Shown: positions 27,037 through 36,303 of the stretch, piece after piece
How positions within the stretch are numbered: the first letter of the stretch is position 1
How the letters are laid out: each line of letters opens with the position of its first letter
From: Vibrio tetraodonis
GTDB lineage: Bacteria; Pseudomonadota; Gammaproteobacteria; Enterobacterales; Vibrionaceae
DNA length: 64,000 nucleotides
Direction: 5' to 3'
Assembly (NCBI RefSeq): GCF_003350295.1
Contig: NZ_QLYY01000008.1
Coordinates: 124,001-188,000 of the forward strand
Notes under the pieces: model-generated
Told to the model about the DNA's origin: nothing
What the model saw: only the letters and a program-made list of their open reading frames with translations
The model's database searches: none
Position numbers and translations under genes: made by a program

Positions 27037-27079
27037 TTAAGCTCATCTAGTCTTACTAGACTGGACCAAATGAGCTTAA
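27037..27079 (+). terminator. stem-loop after the aldolase pair
   Basis: TTAAGCTCAT at 27037-27046 pairs with ATGAGCTTAA at 27070-27079, and TCTAGT/ACTAGA form an inner stem. A short T-rich stretch follows (TTTGTAATC). Placement 30 bp after the second gene fits a terminator. Confidence 0.6.
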
Positions 27080-27198
27080 TTTGTAATCAATAGATAGGGT
27101 TAAGTGTTGACCTTATAGTTGAGGTCTTGTACTTCGTCGACCTTACCTAAACCAACATTAAAAATTCCGCCAATCTACTTAAATTCACCTGAAAATCA

Positions 27199-27230
27199 AT
27201 GGCGACGACTGGTGTCCAGTTTGTCGCCAT
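27199..27230 (-). terminator. hairpin downstream of the ABC exporter gene
   Basis: ATGGCGAC pairs with GTCGCCAT and an inner ACTGG/CCAGT extends the stem. On the plus strand it is followed by TATTTTACTT. It sits between the convergent aldolase pair and the ABC exporter gene and may serve either. Confidence 0.5.
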
Positions 27231-27265
27231 TATTTTACTTGATTAATAGAATTTACAGCCCATGA

Positions 27266-29119
27266 TTAAGCGATTTTTGCGTCTGCTGCCTCTTCGCCGA
27301 TAAAACCACCGGTTTGATGCGCCCAGAGCTGAGCGTAAATGCCTTCATTTTGGATTAGCTCACTGTGTGTGCCTTGTTCGACGACTTGTCCTTGATCGAG
27401 AACGATTAGGCGATCCATGGCAGCAATGGTGGATAACCTATGCGCGATCGCGATAACGGTTTTACCTTGCATCAACTCATTTAGGCTTTCTTGAATCGCT
27501 GCTTCTACTTCTGAATCGAGCGCTGATGTGGCCTCATCGAGGATAAGAATAGGAGCATCTTTGAGTAATACTCGGGAAATCGCAATACGTTGCCTTTGTC
27601 CGCCCGACAGTTTGACTCCGCGCTCTCCAACCTGAGCGTCGTAACCATTGTTGCTAAATGGGTCGTTAAGCGTTTCTATAAACTCATGGGCGTGAGCTTG
27701 CTTGGTGGCTTTGAGCAGATCCTCTTCCGTCGCATCTGGATTACCATACAGAATGTTGTCACGAATTGAGCGATGAAGCAGAGAGGTGTCTTGAGTCACC
27801 ATACCTATGTTACTGCGCAGTGAATCTTGGGTAACATCAGAGATTATTTGATCGTCGATTTTAATACAGCCACTCTCTACATCGTGAAAGCGCAGCAGCA
27901 AGTTAACTAAGGTCGACTTACCGGCACCTGAGCGGCCAACTAGCCCAACTTTTTCGCCCGGTTTTATCTTGAGGTTGAGATCGCTGATCACGCCTTTGTT
28001 TTCATCTCCATAATGAAAACTAACGTTATCGAATTCAATCGATCCTTGATTGACCTCTAGTGGCTTAGCTTGCTCTTTATCTTTGATATCAATGGGTTTA
28101 GAGAGTGTTTTCATCCCGTCAACTACAGTACCCATGTTTTCAAACAAAGCACCGACTTCCCACATGATCCACATCGACATGCCGTTAATACGTAGCGCCA
28201 GCGCAATAGCAATCGCGATGGCTCCAATGCTGATTGAGCTATCCATCCAAAGTACAATTGAAAGGGAGGCAACAGAAAAGACCAACAAATAGTTAGATAT
28301 TTCTACCGCGACATCAAATCCTGTTACTAATCTCATTTGACGATACACAGTATCGAGGAATCCTTGCATGCCTTTTTCTGCGTATTCGGTTTCGCGTTTA
28401 CTGTGAGAGAAGAGTTTAACGGTTGCAATATTGGTGTAGCTGTCAACAATGCGACCTGTCATGGTTGAGCGCGCATCGGCTTGCTCTGAGGCTACGCCTT
28501 TGAGTTTAGGTACAAAATGGATTTGGATACCGATATAACATGCCAGCCAGACCAACATTGGGATCATCAAACGCCAATCGGCCTGAGCTAACAAGACAAC
28601 GATCGCGGTAAAGTAAACCGAGACATAAACGAACACATTCATTGACTTCATGACGGTCTCACGAACGGCAAGCGATGTTTGCATTACTTTGGTTGCAACG
28701 CGTCCGGCAAAATCATCCTGATAGAAGTTGAGACTTTGCTTGAGCAGGTAACGGTGAGCAAGCCAGCGAATCGACATTGGGTAATTGCCGAGCAGAGTTT
28801 GATGAATAACAAGAGAATAAGCGGTCACTAAAATAGGCATGATAATGAGTATGAGGCCGCCATATAGCATGAGCTCAGTTTTATTGTCTTGCCAAAACGT
28901 ATCAGGGCTGCTGTGCGTTAACCAATCAACCAAGCTACCCATGGCGCCAAAAAGGGAGACTTCTGCAATGGCGATGATCATAGCCATTAGAGACATGATG
29001 ATCAGCGGGCGCTCAAAGCCTCGGGTATAATAGCGGCAAAATGCCCAAATCCCATAGGGTGGCTGCGTAGGTTCTTCGTTAGGAAAGGGTTTTGTGAAGC
29101 CTTCGAATTTTTTAAACAT
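27266..29119 (-). CDS. ABC-type exporter (fused membrane and ATPase domains)
   Basis: A 617-residue half-transporter that would work as a dimer. The N-terminal domain carries six membrane segments (about 40-330). The ATPase domain has Walker A GRSGAGKSTLVNLL, the signature LSGGQRQRIAISRVLL, and Walker B PILILDEATSALDSE. The family is large (MsbA and drug-exporter types), and nothing nearby fixes the substrate. It stands alone. Confidence 0.88.
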   Translation of the reverse strand: MFKKFEGFTKPFPNEEPTQPPYGIWAFCRYYTRGFERPLIIMSLMAMIIAIAEVSLFGAMGSLVDWLTHSSPDTFWQDNKTELMLYGGLILIIMPILVTAYSLVIHQTLLGNYPMSIRWLAHRYLLKQSLNFYQDDFAGRVATKVMQTSLAVRETVMKSMNVFVYVSVYFTAIVVLLAQADWRLMIPMLVWLACYIGIQIHFVPKLKGVASEQADARSTMTGRIVDSYTNIATVKLFSHSKRETEYAEKGMQGFLDTVYRQMRLVTGFDVAVEISNYLLVFSVASLSIVLWMDSSISIGAIAIAIALALRINGMSMWIMWEVGALFENMGTVVDGMKTLSKPIDIKDKEQAKPLEVNQGSIEFDNVSFHYGDENKGVISDLNLKIKPGEKVGLVGRSGAGKSTLVNLLLRFHDVESGCIKIDDQIISDVTQDSLRSNIGMVTQDTSLLHRSIRDNILYGNPDATEEDLLKATKQAHAHEFIETLNDPFSNNGYDAQVGERGVKLSGGQRQRIAISRVLLKDAPILILDEATSALDSEVEAAIQESLNELMQGKTVIAIAHRLSTIAAMDRLIVLDQGQVVEQGTHSELIQNEGIYAQLWAHQTGGFIGEEAADAKIA

Positions 29120-29419
29120 AACTAGCCTTCAAATACACGACGTTGAAAAGCCATCGATACCAATAGCGTATTGTATCAATGGTATACTGTTACTATTTGA
29201 AATGTAACCACCGAACAACTTTTTGTTATCGGAATGTTTGCATAATATCCATCAGAAAATCTTTAGCTCCGCACTTTTCAGTAAACTTTATGGTATTTGA
29301 TGAAATTTTCAGGAATATTTCTGGTTCTATAACATAAAGTGGAGTAATTTCAGTGATTGTTATTTTAACAATATGTCTACAATTCTCCCAAGTGAGTGAG
29401 AAACAATGAGTCTATTGCA
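29120..29419. other. intergenic region between divergent genes
   Basis: About 300 bp, AT-rich, holding the divergent promoters of the ABC exporter gene and the CtlX-type gene. I see no clear operator, repeat or small gene in it. Confidence 0.5.
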
Positions 29420-30385
29420 ATGTTAAAACAACAACCAAAACAACAAAAAGCCGTTTCTACAGTGCAAAACGCCAATTGTGTGGTAATGGTTCCGCCTAAA
29501 GAGTTTGCATTCAATGCCGAAACTGCACTTGATAATGAGTTCCAGCATCAAGTCAGTCAAACAACAGAACAAGTACGTGAACTGGCTATGCAAGAGTTTC
29601 GCGTAATGGCCGATCAGCTTCGCGGTGCTGGCGTCCAGGTGATTGAATTTGACTATCCGTTAGGACAAATAGAAACGCCTGACGCGGTATTCCCAAACAA
29701 CTGGTTTAGCACGACCTCTGACGGCGCTATGTACACTTTTCCTATGGCGTGTAAAAACCGCCAGCAAGAAGTGAGACCGGACGCTTTATGTACCGCTCTA
29801 GAAAATTCTGGTCGTAAAGTGAAGTCTCAGGACTCTTTAGTGGGCTATCTAGCTCAGGATGCCCATTTAGAGAGCACGGGCGTAATGGTTATTGATCATC
29901 TCAACAAAACCATTTATGCGGCGCTCTCACAGCGCTGCGATCGTGAAGTGTTAGAAGATTACGCTGAGCGTATTGGCTATGAGCGAGTCGTCTCTTTCCA
30001 AACTGCACTTCCATCAGGAAAGCCGATTTATCACACCAATGTAATGATGGCTATTGGTGAGCACTTCTGCGTGATTTGCGATGAAGTGATTCCTGAGTTT
30101 GAACGTCGATTTGTGATCAAATCACTGGCCAAAGATAAGCAAGTCATTTCAATCAGCCTTGAGCAGATGAATCAATTTTGCGGCAATATTTTAGAATTGG
30201 AAACCGATTCTGGCGATAAAGTCATTGCCATGTCTCAGTCCGCTTATGATGCTTTTTCGCCTGCGCAGTGTGCTCAATTGTCTAGCCACGCTAAATTGAT
30301 GCCATTTAATGTGCAGACAATAGAATCTATTGGTGGTGGTAGTGTGCGTTGCATGTTGGGTGAGGTTTTTCTTCCCAAGTGCTGA
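29420..30385 (+). CDS. ctlX: amidinotransferase-fold hydrolase, CtlX-like
   Basis: A 321-residue protein of the arginine deiminase/amidinotransferase fold. The entry motif PDAVFPNNWFST, the central His of GVMVIDHLNKTIYAALSQR and the catalytic Cys in IGGGSVRCMLGEVFLP are seen. This arrangement fits the group annotated as citrulline-utilisation hydrolase CtlX. The ATG at 29420 is preferred; an in-frame GTG at 29396 would add eight residues. A LysR regulator follows 127 bp later, after a strong hairpin. The substrate (citrulline, arginine or another guanidino/ureido compound) is not proved. Confidence 0.78.
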   Translation: MLKQQPKQQKAVSTVQNANCVVMVPPKEFAFNAETALDNEFQHQVSQTTEQVRELAMQEFRVMADQLRGAGVQVIEFDYPLGQIETPDAVFPNNWFSTTSDGAMYTFPMACKNRQQEVRPDALCTALENSGRKVKSQDSLVGYLAQDAHLESTGVMVIDHLNKTIYAALSQRCDREVLEDYAERIGYERVVSFQTALPSGKPIYHTNVMMAIGEHFCVICDEVIPEFERRFVIKSLAKDKQVISISLEQMNQFCGNILELETDSGDKVIAMSQSAYDAFSPAQCAQLSSHAKLMPFNVQTIESIGGGSVRCMLGEVFLPKC

Positions 30386-30416
30386 TCCACTCTAATACAT
30401 AATATCTCATGGCTTG

Positions 30417-30435
30417 GAGAGGCATTGCGCCTCTC
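30417..30435 (+). terminator. terminator after the CtlX-like gene
   Basis: GAGAGGC and GCCTCTC form a 7-bp stem around a 5-base loop, followed by TAGTGTTTTGTTT. It separates the hydrolase gene from the LysR gene. Confidence 0.75.
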
Positions 30436-30512
30436 TAGTGTTTTGTTTCTTTACATGGTTTGGCTTGGCTTTTATTCTCTTGATATAAATTCGATCAGAA
30501 ACCGTATTTTCC

Positions 30513-31394
30513 ATGCTTAAAAGCAGTGAAATCCCTACGATTAAATCCCTTCGCTCTTTTGTCTCTGTTGCTCATCATCAGAGCTTTTCTAAAGCGGCTA
30601 AAGAGCTTTATGTCACTCAAGGTGCGGTCAGCAAACAAATTACCTTGTTGGAAAATATGTTGGGTCAAGCGCTATTTGAAAGGCAGATTAACGGTATTGT
30701 GTTGACGCCTGCTGGAAAACAATACCTACCAAAAATAATGCAAGCGTTAGAGATTATCCAACATGCGTCGGCGAGCTTGATTCAAAGCGATACCACTCAA
30801 GAACAATTAACCATTGATGTGCCTCCATCGTTTGCCAGCTTATGGTTAATTGATAAGGTTGAAGAATTTCGTCAAATCGCACCTGAGCTACAAGTGAAGA
30901 TCCGAACGCGAGAAGATACTGAGCTCAAACTCGCTGGTGAAGCGGATATTGTGCTGCGTTGTTTGCCGTTATCTAAGCACTATGAGCACAGCGAACTGAT
31001 AAGGCACGAAACCTTGCTGTTGGTTGGTGATGTAAAGACCACTTGTACTGACGTCGAGTCTGTATTGTCCGAGCATTCTCTGATCCCTCAAACCACTCGC
31101 CCACAGCTTTGGGAACTATTCAAAAGCCAATATCAATGCTTGGATGTGTCCAATTATTGTCAGGTAGGTTTTGAACACTTCTATTTATCACTTGAAGCAG
31201 TTAAAAGAGGTCGGGGGCTGGCGTTAATTCCAGATTTTATGCTGACTAAAGAGTTGGAAAAGGGAGAGTTGGTGAACCCGCTTGGTCTATCGATGAAAAG
31301 TGGCTATGGGTACTATATGAGTGTGCCTAGCTACCGACTGGCATCGAGAAAAGTTCAATTATTTCATCAATGGCTAGTCGAGCAGCTGGCTTAA
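30513..31394 (+). CDS. LysR-family regulator (GcvA-like)
   Basis: A 293-residue LysR regulator. The N-terminal helix-turn-helix contains SFSKAAKELYVTQGAVSKQITLLE (about 28-51), followed by the effector domain with EADIVLRCL and LALIPDFM. The GcvA subgroup is the closest match. Its end is 16 bp from the end of a convergent TAXI-type gene. Candidate targets are the CtlX-like gene upstream or the TAXI/BKACE/aminotransferase set downstream; the sequence does not decide. Confidence 0.9.
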   Translation: MLKSSEIPTIKSLRSFVSVAHHQSFSKAAKELYVTQGAVSKQITLLENMLGQALFERQINGIVLTPAGKQYLPKIMQALEIIQHASASLIQSDTTQEQLTIDVPPSFASLWLIDKVEEFRQIAPELQVKIRTREDTELKLAGEADIVLRCLPLSKHYEHSELIRHETLLLVGDVKTTCTDVESVLSEHSLIPQTTRPQLWELFKSQYQCLDVSNYCQVGFEHFYLSLEAVKRGRGLALIPDFMLTKELEKGELVNPLGLSMKSGYGYYMSVPSYRLASRKVQLFHQWLVEQLA

Positions 31395-31410
31395 AAATCC
31401 TAAGATAGGT

Positions 31411-32385
31411 TTATTGAATAAGTCCCGCTTCTTTATAGTATTTAAGAGCGCCAGGGTGAAGCGGGGCGGTTAAGCCGCTTTTTACCATTTCTTCTTTTTT
31501 AAGGTGAGCAAAGGCTGGGTGCAGTTTTTTGAAGTTATTAAAATTTTCAAACACTGACTTCACGATGTGATAAATCACCTCTTCTGATACAGCAGTCGAT
31601 GAGACAAACGTGGCACCTACGCCGAAAGTGTTTACATCATCCGGGTTACCTTTGTAGGTATTTCCTTTCACAACTGCTGAGCGGTAATAACTTGCTTCGG
31701 AAAGCAATTGCTTCACTACAGGACCTTCAACGCCAATGATCCTGCTTTCGCATCCTGTGGTCGCTTCTTGAATAGCGGCACTAGGGTGACCTACTACGTA
31801 GATCATCGCATCGATTTTGTCATCGCATAAAGCTTTGGATAATTCGGACGCTTTAAGTTCAGCAGCAAGCTTAAAATCATCTCTAACCCAGCCGTACCTC
31901 TCCATTAGCACATCCATAGTGCCACGTTGACCTGAACCAGGGCTACCAATGTTGACTCGCTTTCCTTTTAAGTCTTCAAAGGTTTTAATTCCTGAGTCTT
32001 TGCGTGCCACCACGGTAAAGGGTTCGGGATGGACAGAAAAAACCGAGCGAAGTTCTTTAAATGGCCCAGCATCTGCAAACTTACTAGTACCGTTATAGCT
32101 ATGATATTGCCAGTCAGACTGGACAACGCCCAAATCAAGTTCTCCCGCACGTATGGTATTGACATTATAGATAGAGCCTCCGGTAGAGATTACTGAACAT
32201 CGAATACCATGGATCGCTTTGGTTTTATTGACGAGTCTGCAAATGGCACCACCAGTAGGATAATACACACCCGTTACACCACCTGTACCAATAGTGACAT
32301 AGTTATCTTTTGCTAATACAGAAAAAGGGCTGGTGAAAAGAATGAGGGTAACAAGTGCTGAGAAGATGCCTTTAAGTGATGCCAT
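31411..32385 (-). CDS. TAXI-type TRAP solute-binding protein
   Basis: A 324-residue periplasmic protein of the TRAP-associated TAXI family. The signal peptide is followed by YVTIGTGGVTGVYYPTGGAICRLVN, the family signature. KRVNIGSPGSGQRGTMDVLMERYGW is also typical. The start is taken at ATG 32385, since AAGGA lies seven bases upstream; the ATG at 32391 abuts the ribosome site. No TRAP membrane components are nearby, so it must rely on a distant permease. It lies 41 bp downstream of the BKACE gene. The ligand is unknown, often a carboxylate in this family. Confidence 0.88.
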   Translation of the reverse strand: MASLKGIFSALVTLILFTSPFSVLAKDNYVTIGTGGVTGVYYPTGGAICRLVNKTKAIHGIRCSVISTGGSIYNVNTIRAGELDLGVVQSDWQYHSYNGTSKFADAGPFKELRSVFSVHPEPFTVVARKDSGIKTFEDLKGKRVNIGSPGSGQRGTMDVLMERYGWVRDDFKLAAELKASELSKALCDDKIDAMIYVVGHPSAAIQEATTGCESRIIGVEGPVVKQLLSEASYYRSAVVKGNTYKGNPDDVNTFGVGATFVSSTAVSEEVIYHIVKSVFENFNNFKKLHPAFAHLKKEEMVKSGLTAPLHPGALKYYKEAGLIQ

Positions 32386-32426
32386 AGTCATTCCTTTTGT
32401 CGCATGGTCGGCTACTAATCTAAAGT

Positions 32427-33269
32427 CTAGCCATTTGTTAGCGCTCGTCGAAAACTATATGCATCATGATAGTTAATATTCAATAAATTGTCCGATTCTT
32501 TGAGGTGTCTCACTTGCTGAGCATTATTCGCTGCTGGTTTACCGTCTGGAGCAAGGTGATTATTTTCAAAGCCTACCCGAACGTCTAGACCTTGTTTTAA
32601 TGCATGGGTTAAACACTGATGTTCATGTTTGCCAAAGGCGCAAACTGCAACACGAATGTCACATTGATGAAGGGCAGAAATGTGCAAATCGTCCAACTCT
32701 TTAGGGCTTGGGTTTCCCTGAGTTTGATATCGTCCCAGTACAATTAAGGCGTGTTGGTTTTGGCTTGGTAAAACATCGTCATTGAGCAGTTGTAGGTACC
32801 TTGATATATCGGGTTGATCATAGAGGATAATTTGGCTGATAATGCCTTGCTCTGCTACCCAGTGGAAAAAAGCTCGACAGTCATTTAGGCCTGCATTCTC
32901 AGAAACTAACTCACGCAATGCGAATGAAGCGGCCTCTGGCTTAACCGCTTTTATTAGGTATTTTTGTTGCTCAGGCGAGTATAGGCCAATCGCTTCAGTG
33001 GTTAGCTGGATTATTATAGAGTCGCCCACGGCGTGTTTGACATGCTCATAGAGGCGTTTATTGAGTGTGACATCAAGGCTATGGTGCCCGTTGTCGTCAC
33101 GACAATGGAGATGAACCATAGCAGCTCCAGCGTCTCGGCACGCGATCACTTCTCTAATGATTTCTGTTTCTGTCAGTGGAATATTCGGGTGATCCTGTTT
33201 TGTTTTGCGAGCGCCATTGGGCGCGACAATAATGGCGCGATGAGTGTGTTTATCATTATTTAAAGACAT
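32427..33269 (-). CDS. BKACE family (beta-keto acid cleavage) enzyme
   Basis: A 280-residue TIM-barrel protein of the BKACE family, whose members combine a beta-keto acid with acetyl-CoA and cleave it to acetoacetate and a new acyl-CoA. Visible family motifs are IIVAPNGARKTKQDHPNIPLT at the N-terminus, AAMVHLHCRDDNGHHSLD with metal-binding His residues, and VRVGFENNHLAPDG near the end. ATG 33269 overlaps the stop of the aminotransferase gene (TAATG). That coupling suggests the aminotransferase makes a keto-acid that this enzyme cleaves. The substrate is unknown. Confidence 0.85.
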   Translation of the reverse strand: MSLNNDKHTHRAIIVAPNGARKTKQDHPNIPLTETEIIREVIACRDAGAAMVHLHCRDDNGHHSLDVTLNKRLYEHVKHAVGDSIIIQLTTEAIGLYSPEQQKYLIKAVKPEAASFALRELVSENAGLNDCRAFFHWVAEQGIISQIILYDQPDISRYLQLLNDDVLPSQNQHALIVLGRYQTQGNPSPKELDDLHISALHQCDIRVAVCAFGKHEHQCLTHALKQGLDVRVGFENNHLAPDGKPAANNAQQVRHLKESDNLLNINYHDAYSFRRALTNG

Positions 33270-34600
33270 TAGGCCCACCCTTTTGACACTTCATCGATTG
33301 TCGTTTTTAACTTGCTTACTAATTCTTCGATATGCCCATCTTGAAGGATAAATGGAGGCGCGAGTAAAATGTGGTGTCCATTTTTGCCATCAATCGTGCC
33401 AGACATCGGATAGCACATTAAACCATTTTGCATCGCATGCGCTTTTATCTGGTTATGAGCTTGGGTGCTATTGGGAAGAGGAACTTTGGTTGTTTTGTCT
33501 TTGACCAACTCAATACCCAGAAACAATCCTTTACCACGTATGTCTCCTATGTTGGGCAAAGGACCTAGTTGTTCCACAAGTGCTCGCTTTAGTTTACCTC
33601 CGAAGTGATTGACGGCATCGATCAATTGTTCGTCTATGATGGTGTCAATGGTTGCCAGTGCGCATGCACAGGCGGTTGGGTGCGCCATGTAAGTATGGCC
33701 GTGTTGGAAAAAACCGCTGCCACTAGCCATTGAGTGATAGACCTTATCATTGGCTATTGTTGCACCAATAGGTTGGTAACCTGCGCCTAATCCTTTTGCG
33801 ATACAGACTAAATCTGGCTCAATGCCCTCAAGTTCAAAGGCGAATAGACTTCCGCTTCGACCAATGCCGCACATGACTTCATCCAAAATGAGCAAAACAT
33901 CATGAGTGTCACAAATCTCGCGTATACGTTTAAAATATCCTTTCGTTGCGGGTACAGCTCCTGATGTCGCGCCAACGACAGGCTCGGCAATAAATGCCAT
34001 CACGTTTTCGGCTCCGAGTTCAAGGATCTTTTCTTCGAGCTGATTGGCTGCGCGTATCGAGTAATCATCTTCTGTTTCATCATTATTTTGGTATCGATAT
34101 GCGTAGCATGGGTCAATGTGATGAGCGCTAGAGAGCAGAGGTTTAAATGGCTCACGTCGCCACTGATTGCCCCCAACGCTCAGTGCCCCTAGCGTATTTC
34201 CATGATAGCTTTGTCTGCGGGCAATAAACTCGGTTTTGTTCGGTTTTCCTTGTTCAACGAAATGCTGCCGAGCCATCTTTAAAGCGGCTTCTACGGCTTC
34301 GGAGCCTCCGCTGACAAAATAGGCTCGATTAAATTGCTTGGGCATTAGTGAGCAAAGTCTGGTGGCCAGTTTCTCACTTGGCTCATTAGTGAAAAAGCCA
34401 GTGTGAGCATAGGCAATCTGATTGACTTGTTTGATAATCGCCTGCTTAATCGCAGCGTGATTGTGGCCAAGGTTTGATACTGCTGCGCCGCCACAAGCAT
34501 CAAGGTAAGATTTCCCATTCTTGTCGAAAAGATACATACCTTCGCCGTGACTTATCGTCGGCAAAATCTGATGGCAATGTCGATGAAATACGTTGGACAT
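33269..34600 (-). CDS. class III (omega-amino acid type) aminotransferase
   Basis: A 443-residue PLP enzyme. The family features FDKNGKSYLDACGGAAVSNLGH, VSGGSEAVEAALKMARQ, the aspartate in LLILDEVMCGIGRSG, and the lysine region CIAKGLGAGYQPIGA are all present. Start at 34600 is chosen because GGAG is correctly placed; an upstream extension of 40 residues is unlikely. It precedes and overlaps the BKACE gene. It probably transaminates a beta- or omega-amino acid for cleavage by BKACE. This pathway is inference. Confidence 0.9.
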   Translation of the reverse strand: MSNVFHRHCHQILPTISHGEGMYLFDKNGKSYLDACGGAAVSNLGHNHAAIKQAIIKQVNQIAYAHTGFFTNEPSEKLATRLCSLMPKQFNRAYFVSGGSEAVEAALKMARQHFVEQGKPNKTEFIARRQSYHGNTLGALSVGGNQWRREPFKPLLSSAHHIDPCYAYRYQNNDETEDDYSIRAANQLEEKILELGAENVMAFIAEPVVGATSGAVPATKGYFKRIREICDTHDVLLILDEVMCGIGRSGSLFAFELEGIEPDLVCIAKGLGAGYQPIGATIANDKVYHSMASGSGFFQHGHTYMAHPTACACALATIDTIIDEQLIDAVNHFGGKLKRALVEQLGPLPNIGDIRGKGLFLGIELVKDKTTKVPLPNSTQAHNQIKAHAMQNGLMCYPMSGTIDGKNGHHILLAPPFILQDGHIEELVSKLKTTIDEVSKGWA

Positions 34601-34712
34601 GTCAGGACTCCGAAAGATTCGATACTTTAATCCTGTCCAACAATGAGCCGTTACGCAACTGACAAAAAGTTGAGCATTATGAGTTCTTGGAATAGTTGCA
34701 GATAAAATTGAA

Positions 34713-34728
34713 GCAGCCAAACGGCTGC
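34713..34728 (-). terminator. terminator of the DUF368 gene
   Basis: GCAGCC/GGCTGC around AAAC, read on the minus strand 33 bp beyond the stop and followed by TTCAATTTTA. Confidence 0.6.
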
Positions 34729-34760
34729 CTCTGGAATACTCACGAGTGGTTTAAAAGTGA

Positions 34761-35684
34761 TTATTCGCTTTCTGAATGAGTAGCAAACTTCTCTAACGCT
34801 AGAACTAATACTATGGCGCTGAGCATGAGTATTACTGCAATGGTTAGTTGCGCAGGCTGCGATGTAATCGCTTCAAAGTCAAAAGGAGAAAGATTACGTT
34901 CAAGTAATGGTACTTGTTCTCCGCTAGAGTTTGTTCTCCAACTGAGCGTTTCTTTCCAAGGCCATATCTTAGGCAATGTCCCCAACATTAAACCCGTTAA
35001 GAAAGTCAGAGTAAGATCACGCACATGCTTGAGTAACCAAGTTAGAACATGTGACAGACTCAGTAGGCCGATAACACAGCCACAGGCGAAGAGTGCTAAA
35101 GGTGTTATATCTATGGATTTGACGGCGCCCAATATAGGAGCGTACATCCCAATAAGAAGGAGGATAAAGCTTCCAGATATTCCCGGTAGTATCATGGCGC
35201 TGATCGCAATAGCCCCTGCGAGCACGATGTTTGCGCTGGTTGGGTCAAGCTGTAGTGGCTGAAGTATGGTGATGCTGTAGGCGAAAATGACACCGAGTAA
35301 AAGTGCGATCATACGGCTCAGACTTCTTTTTTCTATCTGTTTGAGCATATGAAATACAGAAACCAGAATCAGGCCGAAAAAGAATGACCATAAGGGGATC
35401 GGATGTGTCTCCAGCAGCCAAGAAATCAGTTTAGCAAGTGTTGCGATGCTAGTGAGGATACCAGAAAAGAGTGCGATTAGAAAAAGACCGTTAATGTGTT
35501 CGAAAGCGGCTTTTATCCCGTCTTGTTTTATTACGCTGATGAGTTGTGGGTTAATACGTCTAATGCTTTCCAATAATGTGTCGTATATCCCTGTTATGAA
35601 AGCTATGGTTCCACCAGAGACTCCTGGGACCACATCAGCAGCCCCCATTGCTAATCCTTTTAAAAACGTTGATAGGTATTTCAT
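34761..35684 (-). CDS. popT: DUF368 undecaprenyl-phosphate translocase (PopT-like)
   Basis: A 307-residue polytopic membrane protein of the DUF368 family. Its N-terminus has GLAMGAADVVPGVSGGTIAFITGIY, the family signature, and a second related repeat in IAISAMILPGISGSFILLLIGMYAPIL. Members in Vibrio cholerae and Staphylococcus aureus have been shown to return undecaprenyl phosphate across the membrane for cell-wall synthesis (PopT). It lies 234 bp from the Qrr small-RNA gene on the opposite strand, with no clear link. Confidence 0.88.
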   Translation of the reverse strand: MKYLSTFLKGLAMGAADVVPGVSGGTIAFITGIYDTLLESIRRINPQLISVIKQDGIKAAFEHINGLFLIALFSGILTSIATLAKLISWLLETHPIPLWSFFFGLILVSVFHMLKQIEKRSLSRMIALLLGVIFAYSITILQPLQLDPTSANIVLAGAIAISAMILPGISGSFILLLIGMYAPILGAVKSIDITPLALFACGCVIGLLSLSHVLTWLLKHVRDLTLTFLTGLMLGTLPKIWPWKETLSWRTNSSGEQVPLLERNLSPFDFEAITSQPAQLTIAVILMLSAIVLVLALEKFATHSESE

Positions 35685-35804
35685 TGTTTAGAGCAAGTTA
35701 GTTTTGATTTCAAGATTATAACGACAATGGGAATTAAACAGTACCAAATTATACCTAAAGCATAAATTGATAAGACACTGGTTTACTATCAATTTGCACC
35801 GAAT

Positions 35805-35831
35805 TTGCAATATGCAATTCGCAACTTGCAA
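35805..35831 (+). promoter_or_regulatory. tandem LuxO-type activator sites
   Basis: Two copies of a TTGCA(N3)TGCAA-like palindrome lie in a row: TTGCAATATGCAA at 35805-35817 and TCGCAACTTGCAA at 35819-35831. A half-site TTGCAC is at 35794. They sit about 60-90 bp ahead of the sigma-54 promoter, the normal place for LuxO-phosphate binding at qrr genes. Confidence 0.75.
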
Positions 35832-35892
35832 TTAAGAGACGTTTAATTGCTTAAATTCTGAACCAATATATCGTTTTTAGGACTTTAAATGT

Positions 35893-35908
35893 TGGCATAT
35901 AAAATGCA
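35893..35908 (+). promoter_or_regulatory. sigma-54 promoter of the Qrr gene
   Basis: TGGCATATAAAATGCA has GG at -24 and GC at -12 with exactly ten bases between, the invariant sigma-54 spacing. The expected start is at about 35919, where the RNA begins TGACCC like other Qrr RNAs. Confidence 0.9.
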
Positions 35909-35918
35909 TAATACTTAT

Positions 35919-36025
35919 TGACCCTTATTAAGCCGAGGGTCACCTAGCCAACTGACGTTGTTAGTGAATAATATTGTTCACAAAATATAGATGCCAATCG
36001 CGATTGTTGCGGTTGGCTTTTTTTT
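35919..36025 (+). ncRNA. qrr: Qrr quorum-regulatory small RNA
   Basis: A roughly 107-nt RNA gene. The hallmark block AGCCAACTGACGTTGTTAG (35945-35963) is the conserved Qrr region that base-pairs with luxR-type, luxO and aphA messages. A 5' hairpin forms from TGACCC and GGGTCA. The 3' end is a 9-bp stem (GCCAATCGC with GCGGTTGGC) followed by eight T. Upstream are a sigma-54 promoter and two LuxO-type sites. It is Hfq-dependent in known species. Which numbered Qrr it is cannot be settled here. It lies between popT and gltS, not next to luxO, so it is probably one of the non-Qrr1 copies. Confidence 0.95.
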
Positions 36026-36303
36026 ACTTTTTCTTTTCTGTCAGTTTACACCGCGAAAAGAGACAAATTTATAACCACTCCTCGACAAGTATCTCCAGTT
36101 ACATCCATAATGGCGGTTTTGTTTTTAGATTAAATCGTCAATCATACGGTTTCTGAATATCACTACTTACATGGATAGATTTCAGGCTTGGCTTTCTAAA
36201 CTACGACTTTGTGGTTTAATCTGAATATTAACCGCCAAATGAAGAGAAACGCCATTACGTTGCCTAGTTAGGGAAGAGGGGTAACAGACAATAAAGAGGT
36301 TTT

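Noticed and set aside
35919..36025. Riboswitch or attenuator leader of gltS
   Set aside because: The conserved block, sigma-54 promoter and complete terminator 280 bp before gltS identify a stand-alone Qrr RNA.
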